Shown here: positions 1-5,568 of the stretch, piece after piece | How the letters are laid out: the number at the start of each line of letters is the position of its first letter | Position numbering within the stretch: position 1 is the stretch's first letter | NCBI GenBank assembly: GCA_002329405.1 | Contig: DCTE01000167.1 | Location: forward strand, 9,229-15,532 | Length of the DNA: 6,304 bases | Source: Ruminococcaceae bacterium UBA1448 | Lineage (GTDB): Bacteria > Bacillota > Clostridia > Oscillospirales > Ruminococcaceae | Reading direction: 5' to 3' | Notes under the pieces: model-generated | Told to the model about the DNA's origin: nothing | Seen by the model: the letters and a program-made list of their open reading frames with translations, nothing else | The model's database searches: none | Made by a program: the position numbers and the translations under genes

Positions 1-626
1 ATGGTCTCGATGCGCGGGGCGGAAAAACCGGTAAAGGTTATCCCGTCATAATATAGATCATAAGCGTCCCCGTCCAGATGGCCACCTTTCACCAGCACTG
101 CCCCCGCGCCCATCCGTACCAGCTTTTTGGCGGCTTGTTTCCGGTCGGACTCGGTTCGGATTTGGGTGCCGGTCAGCAATGACGCTTCAGGAATATTCGG
201 GGTCAGCAGGGTTGTCATCGGCAGCATTTCCCGGGAAAAGAGGTCGATCGCTTCCATTTCCAGCAGTGGGGTCCCGTCCTTTGCGGCGAGTACCGGGTCG
301 ATGACCAGCTGTGGCGGCGGGAACTGCCGGAAAGACTGCATCACTGCCTTCATCTGTTCTATGCCGGCGAGCATCCCGACTTTGACAGCAGCCGGGGGAA
401 TATCGCTGCATACCGAATTCATCTGTGCGCCGACGACGCCGCCGGGCAGCGGGTATGTTGACTGGACGCCGGTCGTATTTTCGGCGACAACTGCCGTGAT
501 GACGCTCATCCCATACACCCCGCAGGCCAGGAAGGTTTTCAGGTCTGCCTGAATGCCCGCGCCGCCGCTGGGGTCGCTGCCCGCGACCGACAGTACCGCC
601 GGCAGCGTCATCTCAATCGCTTTCAT
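1..626 (-). CDS. thiD: Hydroxymethylpyrimidine/phosphomethylpyrimidine kinase ThiD (C-terminus cut by window edge)
   Basis: ThiD phosphorylates 4-amino-5-hydroxymethyl-2-methylpyrimidine (HMP) and then HMP-P to HMP-PP, the pyrimidine half of thiamin, in the cytoplasm. The minus-strand frame stays open from 626 to the left edge and gives 208 codons. Ribokinase-fold hallmarks are the N-terminal GSDPSGGAGIQAD at residues 16-28, VIDPVLAAKDGTPLL at about 108-122, LLTPNIPEASLLTG at about 140-153, and VLVKGGHLDGDAYDLYYDG at about 177-195. The family is usually about 260-270 residues, so roughly 60 are missing, including the expected GTGC anion-hole motif that normally follows soon after the last visible residues (RIET). 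I prefer the ATG at 626 because an AAAGGA ribosome site sits about 9 nt upstream. An in-frame ATG at 638 would abut that site. A TPP riboswitch and terminator precede the gene, which independently supports the call. Confidence 0.95.
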   Translation of the reverse strand, partial: MKAIEMTLPAVLSVAGSDPSGGAGIQADLKTFLACGVYGMSVITAVVAENTTGVQSTYPLPGGVVGAQMNSVCSDIPPAAVKVGMLAGIEQMKAVMQSFRQFPPPQLVIDPVLAAKDGTPLLEMEAIDLFSREMLPMTTLLTPNIPEASLLTGTQIRTESDRKQAAKKLVRMGAGAVLVKGGHLDGDAYDLYYDGITFTGFSAPRIET

Positions 627-680
627 CGCTGTGACCATCCTTTCTTCACCGGTTCTGACAACAGGTTTCGCTGTGGCAAT

Positions 681-712
681 AAAAAACGCCTGCTCGGATG
701 AACAGGCGTTTT
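681..712 (-). terminator. Intrinsic terminator hairpin in the thiD leader
   Basis: On the minus strand, AAAACGCCTG (712-703) pairs with CAGGCGTTTT (690s down to 683) around a 10-nt loop, and more T residues follow. The hairpin lies between the TPP aptamer (about 724-820) and the thiD start (626). It is therefore best read as the expression platform of the riboswitch, forming when TPP is bound. It could also stop read-through from ung. The opposite strand also carries a T-rich flank, so weak bidirectional activity is possible. Confidence 0.88.
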
Positions 713-723
713 GGCTTTAAAAA

Positions 724-820
724 TGCTTGCTCCCTACGACAGTATGAACTGACAGGTTCCAAGGGTCAGGTTTTACCTTCTCAACGCCGCCGGTTGCCCG
801 GCATTGTCCCCCTGCAATCA
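724..820 (-). ncRNA. TPP (THI-box) riboswitch aptamer controlling thiD
   Basis: The minus strand matches the conserved thi-box core. P1 is closed by TTGC (817-814) with GCAA (730-727). GGGGG is followed by P2 CAATG (806-802), which pairs with CGTTG (786-782). P3 is a GCCGG/CCGGC hairpin, followed by the TTGAGA version of the CTGAGA box. A short AGGT/ACCT insertion comes next. The second arm is CCCTTGGAACCTG, a CAGT/ACTG P5 stem, and the hallmark CGTAGGGA. TPP aptamers bind thiamin pyrophosphate and repress thiamin genes. Position downstream of a promoter, upstream of a terminator and of thiD, fits exactly. Confidence 0.94.
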
Positions 821-840
821 GAAATATTCGGTTTTCTGGC

Positions 841-869
841 ATTATACCATATTTTTCTGCAAATGTAAA
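841..869 (-). promoter_or_regulatory. Sigma-A-type promoter of the thiD riboswitch transcript
   Basis: On the minus strand a -35 box TTTACA (869-864) is followed by exactly 17 nt and a perfect -10 box TATAAT (846-841). A TGG just before the -10 gives it extended -10 character. Transcription should start near 834, about 15 nt before the TPP aptamer, leaving a leader of about 208 nt ahead of thiD. Confidence 0.88.
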
Positions 870-894
870 TTCCGCAATGAAACTTTTATCATAG

Positions 895-1012
895 GCGAAC
901 GAAGAGCACAGGCACTGTGCAGCAGGATGTGTCGAGCGGTGAAACGACGTTCGTTTGCTGAGCACTTGGAGCGTGGCATCACATCGGCAAATAGGGAGCA
1001 CAGGCACTGTGC
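895..1012. repeat. Duplicated 15-bp palindrome with flanking similarity (two copies 92 bp apart)
   Basis: GCACAG-GCA-CTGTGC occurs at 906-920 and again, identically, at 998-1012. The similarity extends left to 891 and 983, where most of the next 15 positions also match. Between the copies lies another inverted repeat of the same 6-3-6 form, AAACGA-CGT-TCGTTT (942-956). In addition, 895-903 can pair with 950-958 over 9 bp with one G-T wobble, enclosing the first palindrome. The second copy overlaps the ung stop codon by one base. No T-tract follows the hairpins on the minus strand, so a standard terminator is unlikely. No coding gene is seen between 870 and 1011. The function is unknown. Confidence 0.7.
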
Positions 1013-1677
1013 TAGGGGTGGAGCTGCCAGTCGATGTTCATGCCGTACTGGTTGAGGAAACGGGTCGCCTGGGAAAAATGCCGGCACCCGAAAAATCCGT
1101 TGTAAGCCGATAACGGGCTTGGATGCGCCGCTGTCAGCACCAGATGGGCAGGATTGTCAATCAACGGCATTTTCTGCCGGGCGTTCGCTCCCCACAGCAT
1201 AAAGACAATCGGGGTCTGCCGTTGATTCAGTTTTCGGATAATCGCATCGGTAAACTGTTCCCATCCCATTCCGCGGTGGGACCCTGCCTGTCCGGCACGC
1301 ACGGTCAGTACCGTGTTGAGCAGCAAAACCCCCTGCTGGGCCCATTCGGTCAGACATCCATGTCCGGGGTTGACAAACCCGATATCCTCTGCCATTTCCT
1401 TATAGATGTTTTGCAGTGAGGGCGGAATCGGTACCCCTTTCTGCACCGAAAAAGACAGCCCATGTGCCTGGCCTGGGCCGTGATAAGGGTCCTGTCCGAG
1501 GATGACCGCCTTGACATTTGCGTATGGTGTCAGCCGCAGGGCGTTGTAGATGTTGACCATCGAAGGGTAGATGGTATGCTGTGCGTATTCATTTGCCAGA
1601 AACTGCTGGAGCTGCTTAAAATTGGGGCTGTCAATCTCTTCCCTGAGGACCTCGTCCCAGTCATTTCCTGTCAGCAT
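1012..1677 (-). CDS. ung: Uracil-DNA glycosylase, family 1
   Basis: This enzyme removes uracil from DNA, arising from cytosine deamination or dUTP incorporation, and starts base-excision repair. The 221-residue protein has the normal family length and all family-1 motifs. GQDPYH at 61-66 carries the catalytic water-activating Asp63. GLSFSV at 73-78 holds the uracil-stacking Phe76. LLLNTVLTV at 118-126 contains the uracil-reading Asn121, and HPSPLSA at 185-191 contains the catalytic His185. The ATG at 1677 has an AAAGGAGG ribosome site 9 nt upstream (1694-1687). The stop codon is TAG at 1014-1012 and runs into a palindrome. The gene is divergent from the sensor-kinase-like gene across a 168-bp spacer. 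I found no convincing minus-strand promoter there, only weak AT-rich candidates. Confidence 0.97.
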   Translation of the reverse strand: MLTGNDWDEVLREEIDSPNFKQLQQFLANEYAQHTIYPSMVNIYNALRLTPYANVKAVILGQDPYHGPGQAHGLSFSVQKGVPIPPSLQNIYKEMAEDIGFVNPGHGCLTEWAQQGVLLLNTVLTVRAGQAGSHRGMGWEQFTDAIIRKLNQRQTPIVFMLWGANARQKMPLIDNPAHLVLTAAHPSPLSAYNGFFGCRHFSQATRFLNQYGMNIDWQLHP

Positions 1678-1722
1678 TTGACAAAACCTCCTTTAAAAAC
1701 CCATTTTTCGACAAAATTAGAC

Positions 1723-1762
1723 TTTACAAAAAAATAATTATTGGTTATAATCTGGTTATAAT
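1723..1762 (+). promoter_or_regulatory. Promoter with duplicated -10 box for the sensor-kinase-like gene
   Basis: A -35 box TTTACA (1723-1728), 17 nt, and a perfect -10 TATAAT (1746-1751) form a strong sigma-A-type promoter. The 11-bp unit TGGTTATAATC is repeated in tandem (1742-1752 and 1753-1763), which creates a second perfect TATAAT at 1757-1762. The second box lacks a good -35 at 17 nt. Start points near 1758 and possibly 1769 are expected. Confidence 0.8.
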
Positions 1763-1775
1763 CATGGATGACTCC

Positions 1776-1808
1776 GCGGGCAGATATTGCGCGATTCATA
1801 AGGCCCGC
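1776..1808 (+). promoter_or_regulatory. Possible stem-loop in the 5' leader
   Basis: GCGGGC (1776-1781) can pair with GCCCGC (1803-1808) across a 21-nt loop, and TCTTTGTT follows. It lies in the untranslated leader of the downstream plus-strand gene. The T-run is weak and the loop large, so I do not call it a terminator. It may be a leader structure of no special role. Confidence 0.3.
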
Positions 1809-1845
1809 TCTTTGTTGACAATTTCGTTGAATGGAGGAAATTGTG

Positions 1846-2961
1846 ATGTTGGACCTGATTGGGCAGCTTGCGGACCAGGAACGGGTCCCTGCCTGTTGTA
1901 TAGATAAAACCGGACTGATACGTTATGCCAATGATGCGGCATTCACACTTTCGCCCCTCTGCACAACAATGTTCCTGACAGAATTTTTGCCGGAATTTTT
2001 TCCCTTCGGAGACTATCAGCCGGATTATCCCCGCTTTGACAGCCAGCAGACGCTGTTTGACCGGGAAGGGCGCCGGCTGGAAATCTTCCGGTTCGGGGAC
2101 TGGTTTCTCTGCCGGCTCCAGCCGCCTGCTGTCCCAAATGATGCCCCGCCCTCCGGCGGAACCGGAGAAATTCAGCGGATTCGGCGGGCAGCATCTGACC
2201 TCTTGGACGACAGTTCAGAAAATGAGGACCGTGTCTGCCTGCTGCACCAGCAGCTGAGCGACCATCTGGAGAAAACGGTTAAGGAAGAAGATCGAGCGGA
2301 GACAATGGCCGCCTGTCAGGAATTGACCGATGCTGTTTATCACGGTTCGCTGAGCGCAAGAAAGATTATCCTTGGCTGCAACCGGCTGGAAATCAGCTAC
2401 CTGAACGACTTTTCCCTCTATCCTCCCCAGCGGGTTGAACTCTGTGACGCACTGCAAAAGCTGGTCAGCGATATCAAAAATTCGCTTCCTTACCTGCATA
2501 TGTCCGTCGAAGCCGAGACCGGCAACAGGGAACTGTGCATCTCGGTCAGCTGGGAGCTGTTCCGGCGGATGATGCTGGAAGCAGCACGCATGGCGGCGGC
2601 TGCCGCTGCCCGGCGGAGCGGGACTACCGTTTTGGGGATTGCCCTGTCGTCGCAGGAGGATATGGCCGTCATCACTCTGAGTGAAAACAGCTATCTGCTG
2701 CCGGATGACGATACACCACCCGTCCGGCTGAACAGGGAAGAATCGTTGCGGTTTATCCGCCGGGTTGTCTCCTATTACCACGGTAGCGTGACGCTGGGAG
2801 AAACGGCGGTCGGCGATGAGCTGACTCGGCTGAGTTTCCCGCTGCTGCCTTTGGAAGGACAGCCGACAGGTATTTTGCAGCTGCGCAGCCGGTCGGAATA
2901 CCATCTGCGGAAGGTGGCTTCCGATGTGTTGGTTTATCTCGAAAGTTTTTCTGACGACTGA
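1846..2961 (+). CDS. PAS-like and degenerate histidine-kinase-like sensor protein
   Basis: The protein has 371 residues and no signal peptide or membrane segment, so it is probably cytoplasmic. Residues about 10-90 resemble a PAS fold (PACCIDKTGLIRYANDAAF near the start). Residues about 105-165 are charged and helix-prone. Residues about 150-190 sit where a dimerisation/phosphoacceptor helix pair would be, but lack a recognisable H-E/D-x-x-N/T box. Residues about 195-333 follow the layout of a GHKL ATPase: a helix replacing the N-box (SWELFRRMMLEAARMAAAAAARR, about 235-257), strands, then LRFIRRVVSYYHGSVTL (301-317), like the end of a kinase lid helix. The N-box Asn and the DxGxG and GLGL glycine motifs are not visible, so it may not bind ATP. 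The start is ATG 1846, with GGAGG 8 nt upstream. An earlier in-frame ATG at 1831 would put the ribosome site inside the gene. Its end overlaps the convergent lacI-type gene. The function is inferred and the partner unknown. Confidence 0.8.
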   Translation: MLDLIGQLADQERVPACCIDKTGLIRYANDAAFTLSPLCTTMFLTEFLPEFFPFGDYQPDYPRFDSQQTLFDREGRRLEIFRFGDWFLCRLQPPAVPNDAPPSGGTGEIQRIRRAASDLLDDSSENEDRVCLLHQQLSDHLEKTVKEEDRAETMAACQELTDAVYHGSLSARKIILGCNRLEISYLNDFSLYPPQRVELCDALQKLVSDIKNSLPYLHMSVEAETGNRELCISVSWELFRRMMLEAARMAAAAAARRSGTTVLGIALSSQEDMAVITLSENSYLLPDDDTPPVRLNREESLRFIRRVVSYYHGSVTLGETAVGDELTRLSFPLLPLEGQPTGILQLRSRSEYHLRKVASDVLVYLESFSDD

Positions 2962-3989
2962 GAAGTCCGCTGCGGTGCCGGTCCCAGGCTCTCCCGCTGC
3001 TGGAACGGGGTCGGCAGACAGATCCGCTGCGGTGCGGCGGCAGGGGAGACGACTGCTTCCCTGGCCAGTTCCAGGCATTTTTCTGCCATTGTCTCCATTG
3101 GCAGATAGATGTTGGAGAGGGCAGGAACTGCATAGGTGGCGTAGGAGGATTCCCCATTGCCGATGCTGATGACCGACAGCTGTTCCGGTACCTGGATGCC
3201 GCGGTCATGCAGCACACGAAGCGCCCCCAGCGCGATTGCGTCGGATGCACAATAGATCGCAGTGCAGGGAATCATCGCATCCAATGCCTTGCGGCAGGCG
3301 GCCGCGCCTCCTGAGAGGGAGGAGTCGGTCTGGATAATCCGGTCGGCATAGATCGGGTAGCCAGCCGCCTGATAGGCTGAAAGCAGGCCTTCATCCCGTT
3401 CCCGCATATAGGTGAAATTGCCGGCCGAAGTCAGCGCACAGATGTTTTTATGTCCGCGGCTGAGCAGTTCTTCGGCAGCCATCTGACCCATCTTCCGTTC
3501 GTCTACTGTCACATAGGGATAGCGGCTGCTTTCCCGGTTATAGAGGACCACCGGGAATTTTAGGCTGGTCTGTTCCAGAAAGCGGATATCCTCTTCCGAG
3601 GCGTTGGCGATGATCGCTGCATGAAACCGGCGCCCGTCCAGCAGGCTGTGCTGGTGGGCAAGCTGCCCCGACAGATAGGTCATGACCACCAGTTCGACCG
3701 AACTGTCGCCGATGATCTGCCGCTGCATCCCCTGTAAAAAGCGGCTGAGCATGGTGGTACGAAAGTCATTTGCCCAGAACAGGGCAATTGTGACGCTGTC
3801 CGAGTCGGCGGACAGACGCAGTTTGCGGGCGGCGATGTTCGGTTTATAATCCAGCTGCCGGACGGCATTCCAGACTTTTTCACAGGTGGCGGGGGTGATT
3901 TTCCGTGCCTGTGCCTGTCCGTTGATGACGATAGAGACGGTGCTCAGCGAGACGCCGGCGAGCGCGGCGACCTCCCGAATGGTTGACAT
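2934..3989 (-). CDS. LacI/GalR-family transcriptional regulator
   Basis: This is a 351-residue DNA-binding repressor (or catabolite-type regulator) with a periplasmic-binding-protein-like effector domain. The N-terminal helix-turn-helix is IREVAALAGVSLSTVSIVING (4-24). The hinge helix YKPNIAARKL follows at 48-57. Effector-domain landmarks are VVLYNRESSRYPYVTVDE at 147-164, GHKNI near 179-183, ASDAIALGAL at 248-257, and a closing IGNGE...PALSNIYLPMETMAEK block at about 276-304. The family body usually ends near RES (about 332-334), so the last ten or so residues are a tail, part of which overlaps the convergent gene. ATG 3989 has a G-rich site (AGGGGGA) about 11 nt upstream. No transport or sugar-enzyme genes lie beside it, so its effector and targets cannot be read from this window. 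Confidence 0.95.
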   Translation of the reverse strand: MSTIREVAALAGVSLSTVSIVINGQAQARKITPATCEKVWNAVRQLDYKPNIAARKLRLSADSDSVTIALFWANDFRTTMLSRFLQGMQRQIIGDSSVELVVMTYLSGQLAHQHSLLDGRRFHAAIIANASEEDIRFLEQTSLKFPVVLYNRESSRYPYVTVDERKMGQMAAEELLSRGHKNICALTSAGNFTYMRERDEGLLSAYQAAGYPIYADRIIQTDSSLSGGAAACRKALDAMIPCTAIYCASDAIALGALRVLHDRGIQVPEQLSVISIGNGESSYATYAVPALSNIYLPMETMAEKCLELAREAVVSPAAAPQRICLPTPFQQRESLGPAPQRTSQSSEKLSR

Positions 3990-4027
3990 GGTGAGAAGTT
4001 CCCCCTTTTGGCATACAATAAATAATT

Positions 4028-4058
4028 GTCGGTTCGTCCGCTGATGCGGAGAGCCGAC
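4028..4058 (-). promoter_or_regulatory. Stem-loop in the lacI-type gene leader
   Basis: On the minus strand, GTCGG (4058-4054) pairs with CCGAC (4032-4028), and an inner TCCGC/GCGGA stem (4050-4046 with 4041-4037) closes a 4-nt loop. The two stems are separated by a 3x4 internal loop. The element lies between the predicted transcript start (about 4063) and the start codon (3989). AT-rich sequence follows, but no clear T-tract. A small imperfect inverted repeat, ACAAT...ATTGT (4015-4029), abuts it and might be an operator. Both roles are guesses. Confidence 0.55.
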
Positions 4059-4069
4059 TTTCCCTTATT

Positions 4070-4098
4070 ATTTTACTAAACCGCGCAGAGGTTGTCAA
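4070..4098 (-). promoter_or_regulatory. Sigma-A-type promoter of the lacI-type gene
   Basis: On the minus strand a perfect -35 TTGACA (4098-4093) is followed by 17 nt and TAAAAT (4075-4070). The predicted start near 4063 gives a leader of about 74 nt. The promoter lies just downstream of the terminator of the phospholipase-like gene, so the regulator is an independent transcription unit. Confidence 0.87.
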
Positions 4099-4116
4099 GG
4101 ATATTCCCATTATATG

Positions 4117-4152
4117 AAAAGCTCCCGCCTGGTCAGACAAGCAGGAGCTTTT
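4117..4152 (-). terminator. Terminator of the phospholipase-like gene
   Basis: AAAAGCTCC (4152-4144 on the minus strand) pairs with GGAGCTTTT (4125-4117). An interrupted GC extension lies inside, and the loop is about 12 nt. The hairpin starts 4 bp after the stop codon at 4156. The arms' own A and T runs make it symmetric and potentially bidirectional. Confidence 0.85.
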
Positions 4153-4155
4153 CGC

Positions 4156-4962
4156 TTATTTATACCGTTGCAGTGTTTCATAGTTGCGTTTAAACCGTTT
4201 ATCCAGCGGGCGATTGTCGTACAGACCCTGGTCAAAGCTCTCAATCAGCGCGGCAGTCTGTGGGATCGCCTTGTCGAACAGTTCATGCAGCTGCCGGTTG
4301 CTCATCAGGCAGTAGGGCAGCACCGATTCGGTCAGCACCATCCCTTTAATCTGGAACAGCCGGGAAAGGTTATACAGCACCACCCTTTTTGGAAACCAGT
4401 TGCCCCGCAGGATACCGCGGGATATTTTCATCATACGGATGGCTTTTTGTACCTGCTCGGGCGTAACGCCGGGAAACAGCTTTGCGATCAGCCGGCAGTT
4501 TTCAATCGAGGCTTCACAATAGGCAGCCGGGTTATGGGTGAACGGATTTTTCGCGTCCTCCAGCATCAGCATCCGGTCAAATTCACTCTCGATCTCGTGA
4601 TGGGTCGCGACCGATTTTTTCATCCGGTCGAGAATATACGGATGACAGGTGCTGTCCAGCATGAAATGGGTGATAAATCCCAGGACATAAGCATACAGAT
4701 CAGGGTCAAACTGTTTTTGCAGCTTCTTCCGCGCCTGTTCAAAAAAGGGTGCTGCCTGGGAATGGTGCATCTGGATACCGACCGAGATGACCGGGTTGAA
4801 GGGATGGTAGAGATGGTAAAAGTAAAAAAAGTCGGGCCCCTGTACGCCGATGTTGTAAAGGGCACGGGAACGCGGTGAGCCGTCGACCATGACCCGCAGA
4901 TGCTCGGGGAGCTGGGCCAGAACACGGTCACCGAAAATATAATGCGCATATGCCGCCGGCAT
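4156..4962 (-). CDS. Zinc-dependent phospholipase C-like protein
   Basis: The 268-residue protein resembles the zinc-dependent phospholipase C family (Pfam PF00882 group), many of which are uncharacterised in Clostridia. Family members of known function hydrolyse phospholipid head groups. From ATG 4962 the likely metal ligands are His7 (YAHYIFGD), Asp44 (GVQGPD), His66 or His67 (QMHHS), His99-x3-Asp103-x3-His107 (THFMLDSTCH), and His121-x3-Glu125. These match the ligand order of secreted bacterial PLC. Unlike the secreted toxins, there is no signal peptide, so it is probably cytoplasmic and its substrate is uncertain. I chose ATG 4962 because AAGGAAG lies about 8 nt upstream and the protein then begins MPAAYAHY, as relatives do. 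The GTG at 4971 abuts the ribosome site. It has its own promoter and terminator. The substrate is inferred only from the family. Confidence 0.88.
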   Translation of the reverse strand: MPAAYAHYIFGDRVLAQLPEHLRVMVDGSPRSRALYNIGVQGPDFFYFYHLYHPFNPVISVGIQMHHSQAAPFFEQARKKLQKQFDPDLYAYVLGFITHFMLDSTCHPYILDRMKKSVATHHEIESEFDRMLMLEDAKNPFTHNPAAYCEASIENCRLIAKLFPGVTPEQVQKAIRMMKISRGILRGNWFPKRVVLYNLSRLFQIKGMVLTESVLPYCLMSNRQLHELFDKAIPQTAALIESFDQGLYDNRPLDKRFKRNYETLQRYK

Positions 4963-4988
4963 GGGCGTCACTTCCTTTCATCTCTTTC

Positions 4989-5017
4989 AGTATACACCAA
5001 TTTTCGCGGGATTTCAG
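4989..5017 (-). promoter_or_regulatory. Probable promoter of the phospholipase-like gene
   Basis: On the minus strand a moderate -35 CTGAAA (5017-5012) is followed by 17 nt and a good -10 TATACT (4994-4989). The start would be near 4982, giving a very short leader of about 20 nt that still includes the AAAGGAAG ribosome site. Confidence 0.6.
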
Positions 5018-5059
5018 GCATTTTTCGTAAACTTTCTGTTTTTTGGTGCCAACTGCCCG

Positions 5060-5095
5060 AAAAAAAGCAGACGGACAGCAAAATTGCCCGTCTGC
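5060..5095 (-). terminator. Terminator of yjdF
   Basis: On the minus strand, GCAGACGG (5095-5088) pairs perfectly with CCGTCTGC (5074-5067) around a 13-nt loop, and seven T residues follow (5066-5060). It lies 30 bp after the yjdF stop codon and ahead of the next gene's promoter. It is a strong intrinsic terminator that isolates the two genes. Confidence 0.93.
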
Positions 5096-5124
5096 GGATA
5101 TCTTTGATTTTACATTTAGGTCAA

Positions 5125-5541
5125 TTATCTGCCTTTGTGTTTTTCCTTTCTCTTTTGTACTTTGAGTTCATATTGATGCCTGGCTTCTGATTCTTTCAGT
5201 TCACGGCTTTTTATCTGCCGCTGCTGCTTATATTGCTCATGCTGTAGTTGCAGTGCCTGTTGAGATTTCGTGCCAGTTCCGGTCGCAGACAGTTGCTTTC
5301 TGATATCCCGCTGTATTCTTTTAGGATTCTTTTTCGTTTCCTTGTTGATTGCTGAGACAGCAGGGCTGAATTGTAACTCCCAATAATGCTTCAAAATAAA
5401 CTCATAAATTTCTTGTTCCCTTGGCTGTGCTCCAAAGGTTATCTTGGCTGCTGACAGTTTTCCATTTTCGAATCTTTCGAAGATCCCCACCCAAAATGGA
5501 TTTTCAAAAAATACCGTCAATTTGCCTGTTATTGTGCTCAT
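5125..5541 (-). CDS. yjdF: YjdF family protein (DUF2992)
   Basis: This 138-residue protein belongs to the YjdF/DUF2992 family (Pfam PF11208), whose biochemical role is unknown. Its genes are often preceded by the yjdF riboswitch, which senses azaaromatic compounds, so a role in handling such compounds is an inference. The conserved N-terminal block runs from about residue 6 to 62 and includes GKLTVFFENPFWVGIFER, the GKLSAAKITFG strand pair, and EIYEFILKHY...LQFSPAV. Residues 65-138 are highly charged (Lys, Glu, Gln, Arg) and probably form a long helix or coiled coil. No signal peptide or membrane segment is seen. ATG 5541 has AGGAGG 7 nt upstream (5554-5549), held in the loop of a hairpin. 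Hand counting gives about 42% GC over 5221-5520, against about 59% over 3241-3420 in the lacI-type gene. That fits recent acquisition, though it is not proof. Confidence 0.92.
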   Translation of the reverse strand: MSTITGKLTVFFENPFWVGIFERFENGKLSAAKITFGAQPREQEIYEFILKHYWELQFSPAVSAINKETKKNPKRIQRDIRKQLSATGTGTKSQQALQLQHEQYKQQRQIKSRELKESEARHQYELKVQKRKEKHKGR

Positions 5542-5542
5542 G

Positions 5543-5564
5543 ACAATCCCTCCTGAATGATTGT
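5543..5564 (-). promoter_or_regulatory. Hairpin presenting the yjdF ribosome-binding site in its loop
   Basis: On the minus strand, ACAATC (5564-5559) pairs with GATTGT (5548-5543), leaving a 10-nt loop that ends in AGGAGG (5554-5549). The start codon follows one base after the stem. The hairpin directly follows the yjdF-type aptamer, so it is a candidate translational expression platform. Confidence 0.55.
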
Positions 5565-5568
5565 GATG

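Noticed and set aside
127..552. Plus-strand open frame of 141 codons
   Set aside because: It is the antisense shadow of thiD. The minus-strand frame encodes all ThiD motifs, whereas this one shows no family resemblance.
906..1012. Two palindromes read as a CRISPR-like array or as ung terminators
   Set aside because: There are only two copies, 92 bp apart, with no regular spacer pattern. No T-tract follows the hairpins on the minus strand.
717..1087. Several overlapping open frames on both strands between thiD and ung
   Set aside because: They lie across the TPP riboswitch, the promoter and the palindrome repeats, have no plausible ribosome sites, and translate to low-quality sequence.
1716..1744. 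Possible minus-strand promoter for ung (TCTAAT with a poor -35)
   Set aside because: The -35 match is very weak and the region is AT-rich on both strands, so I did not list it as a feature.
1815..1843. TTGACA just before the sensor-like gene as a second promoter
   Set aside because: No acceptable -10 box lies 16-18 nt downstream, and the start codon would be too close.
2215..3078. Minus-strand open frame of 287 codons
   Set aside because: It runs antisense to the sensor-kinase-like gene, and its composition is typical of a shadow frame in GC-rich DNA. The overlapping LacI-type frame has clear family motifs.
4081..4095. AACC...GGTT inverted repeat in the LacI-type promoter as an operator
   Set aside because: The arms are only 4 bp with a 7-bp spacer, and it does not have the centred CG palindrome typical of LacI-family operators.
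4114..4878. Plus-strand open frame of 254 codons
   Set aside because: It is antisense to the phospholipase-like gene, starts inside that gene's terminator, and has no recognisable domain.
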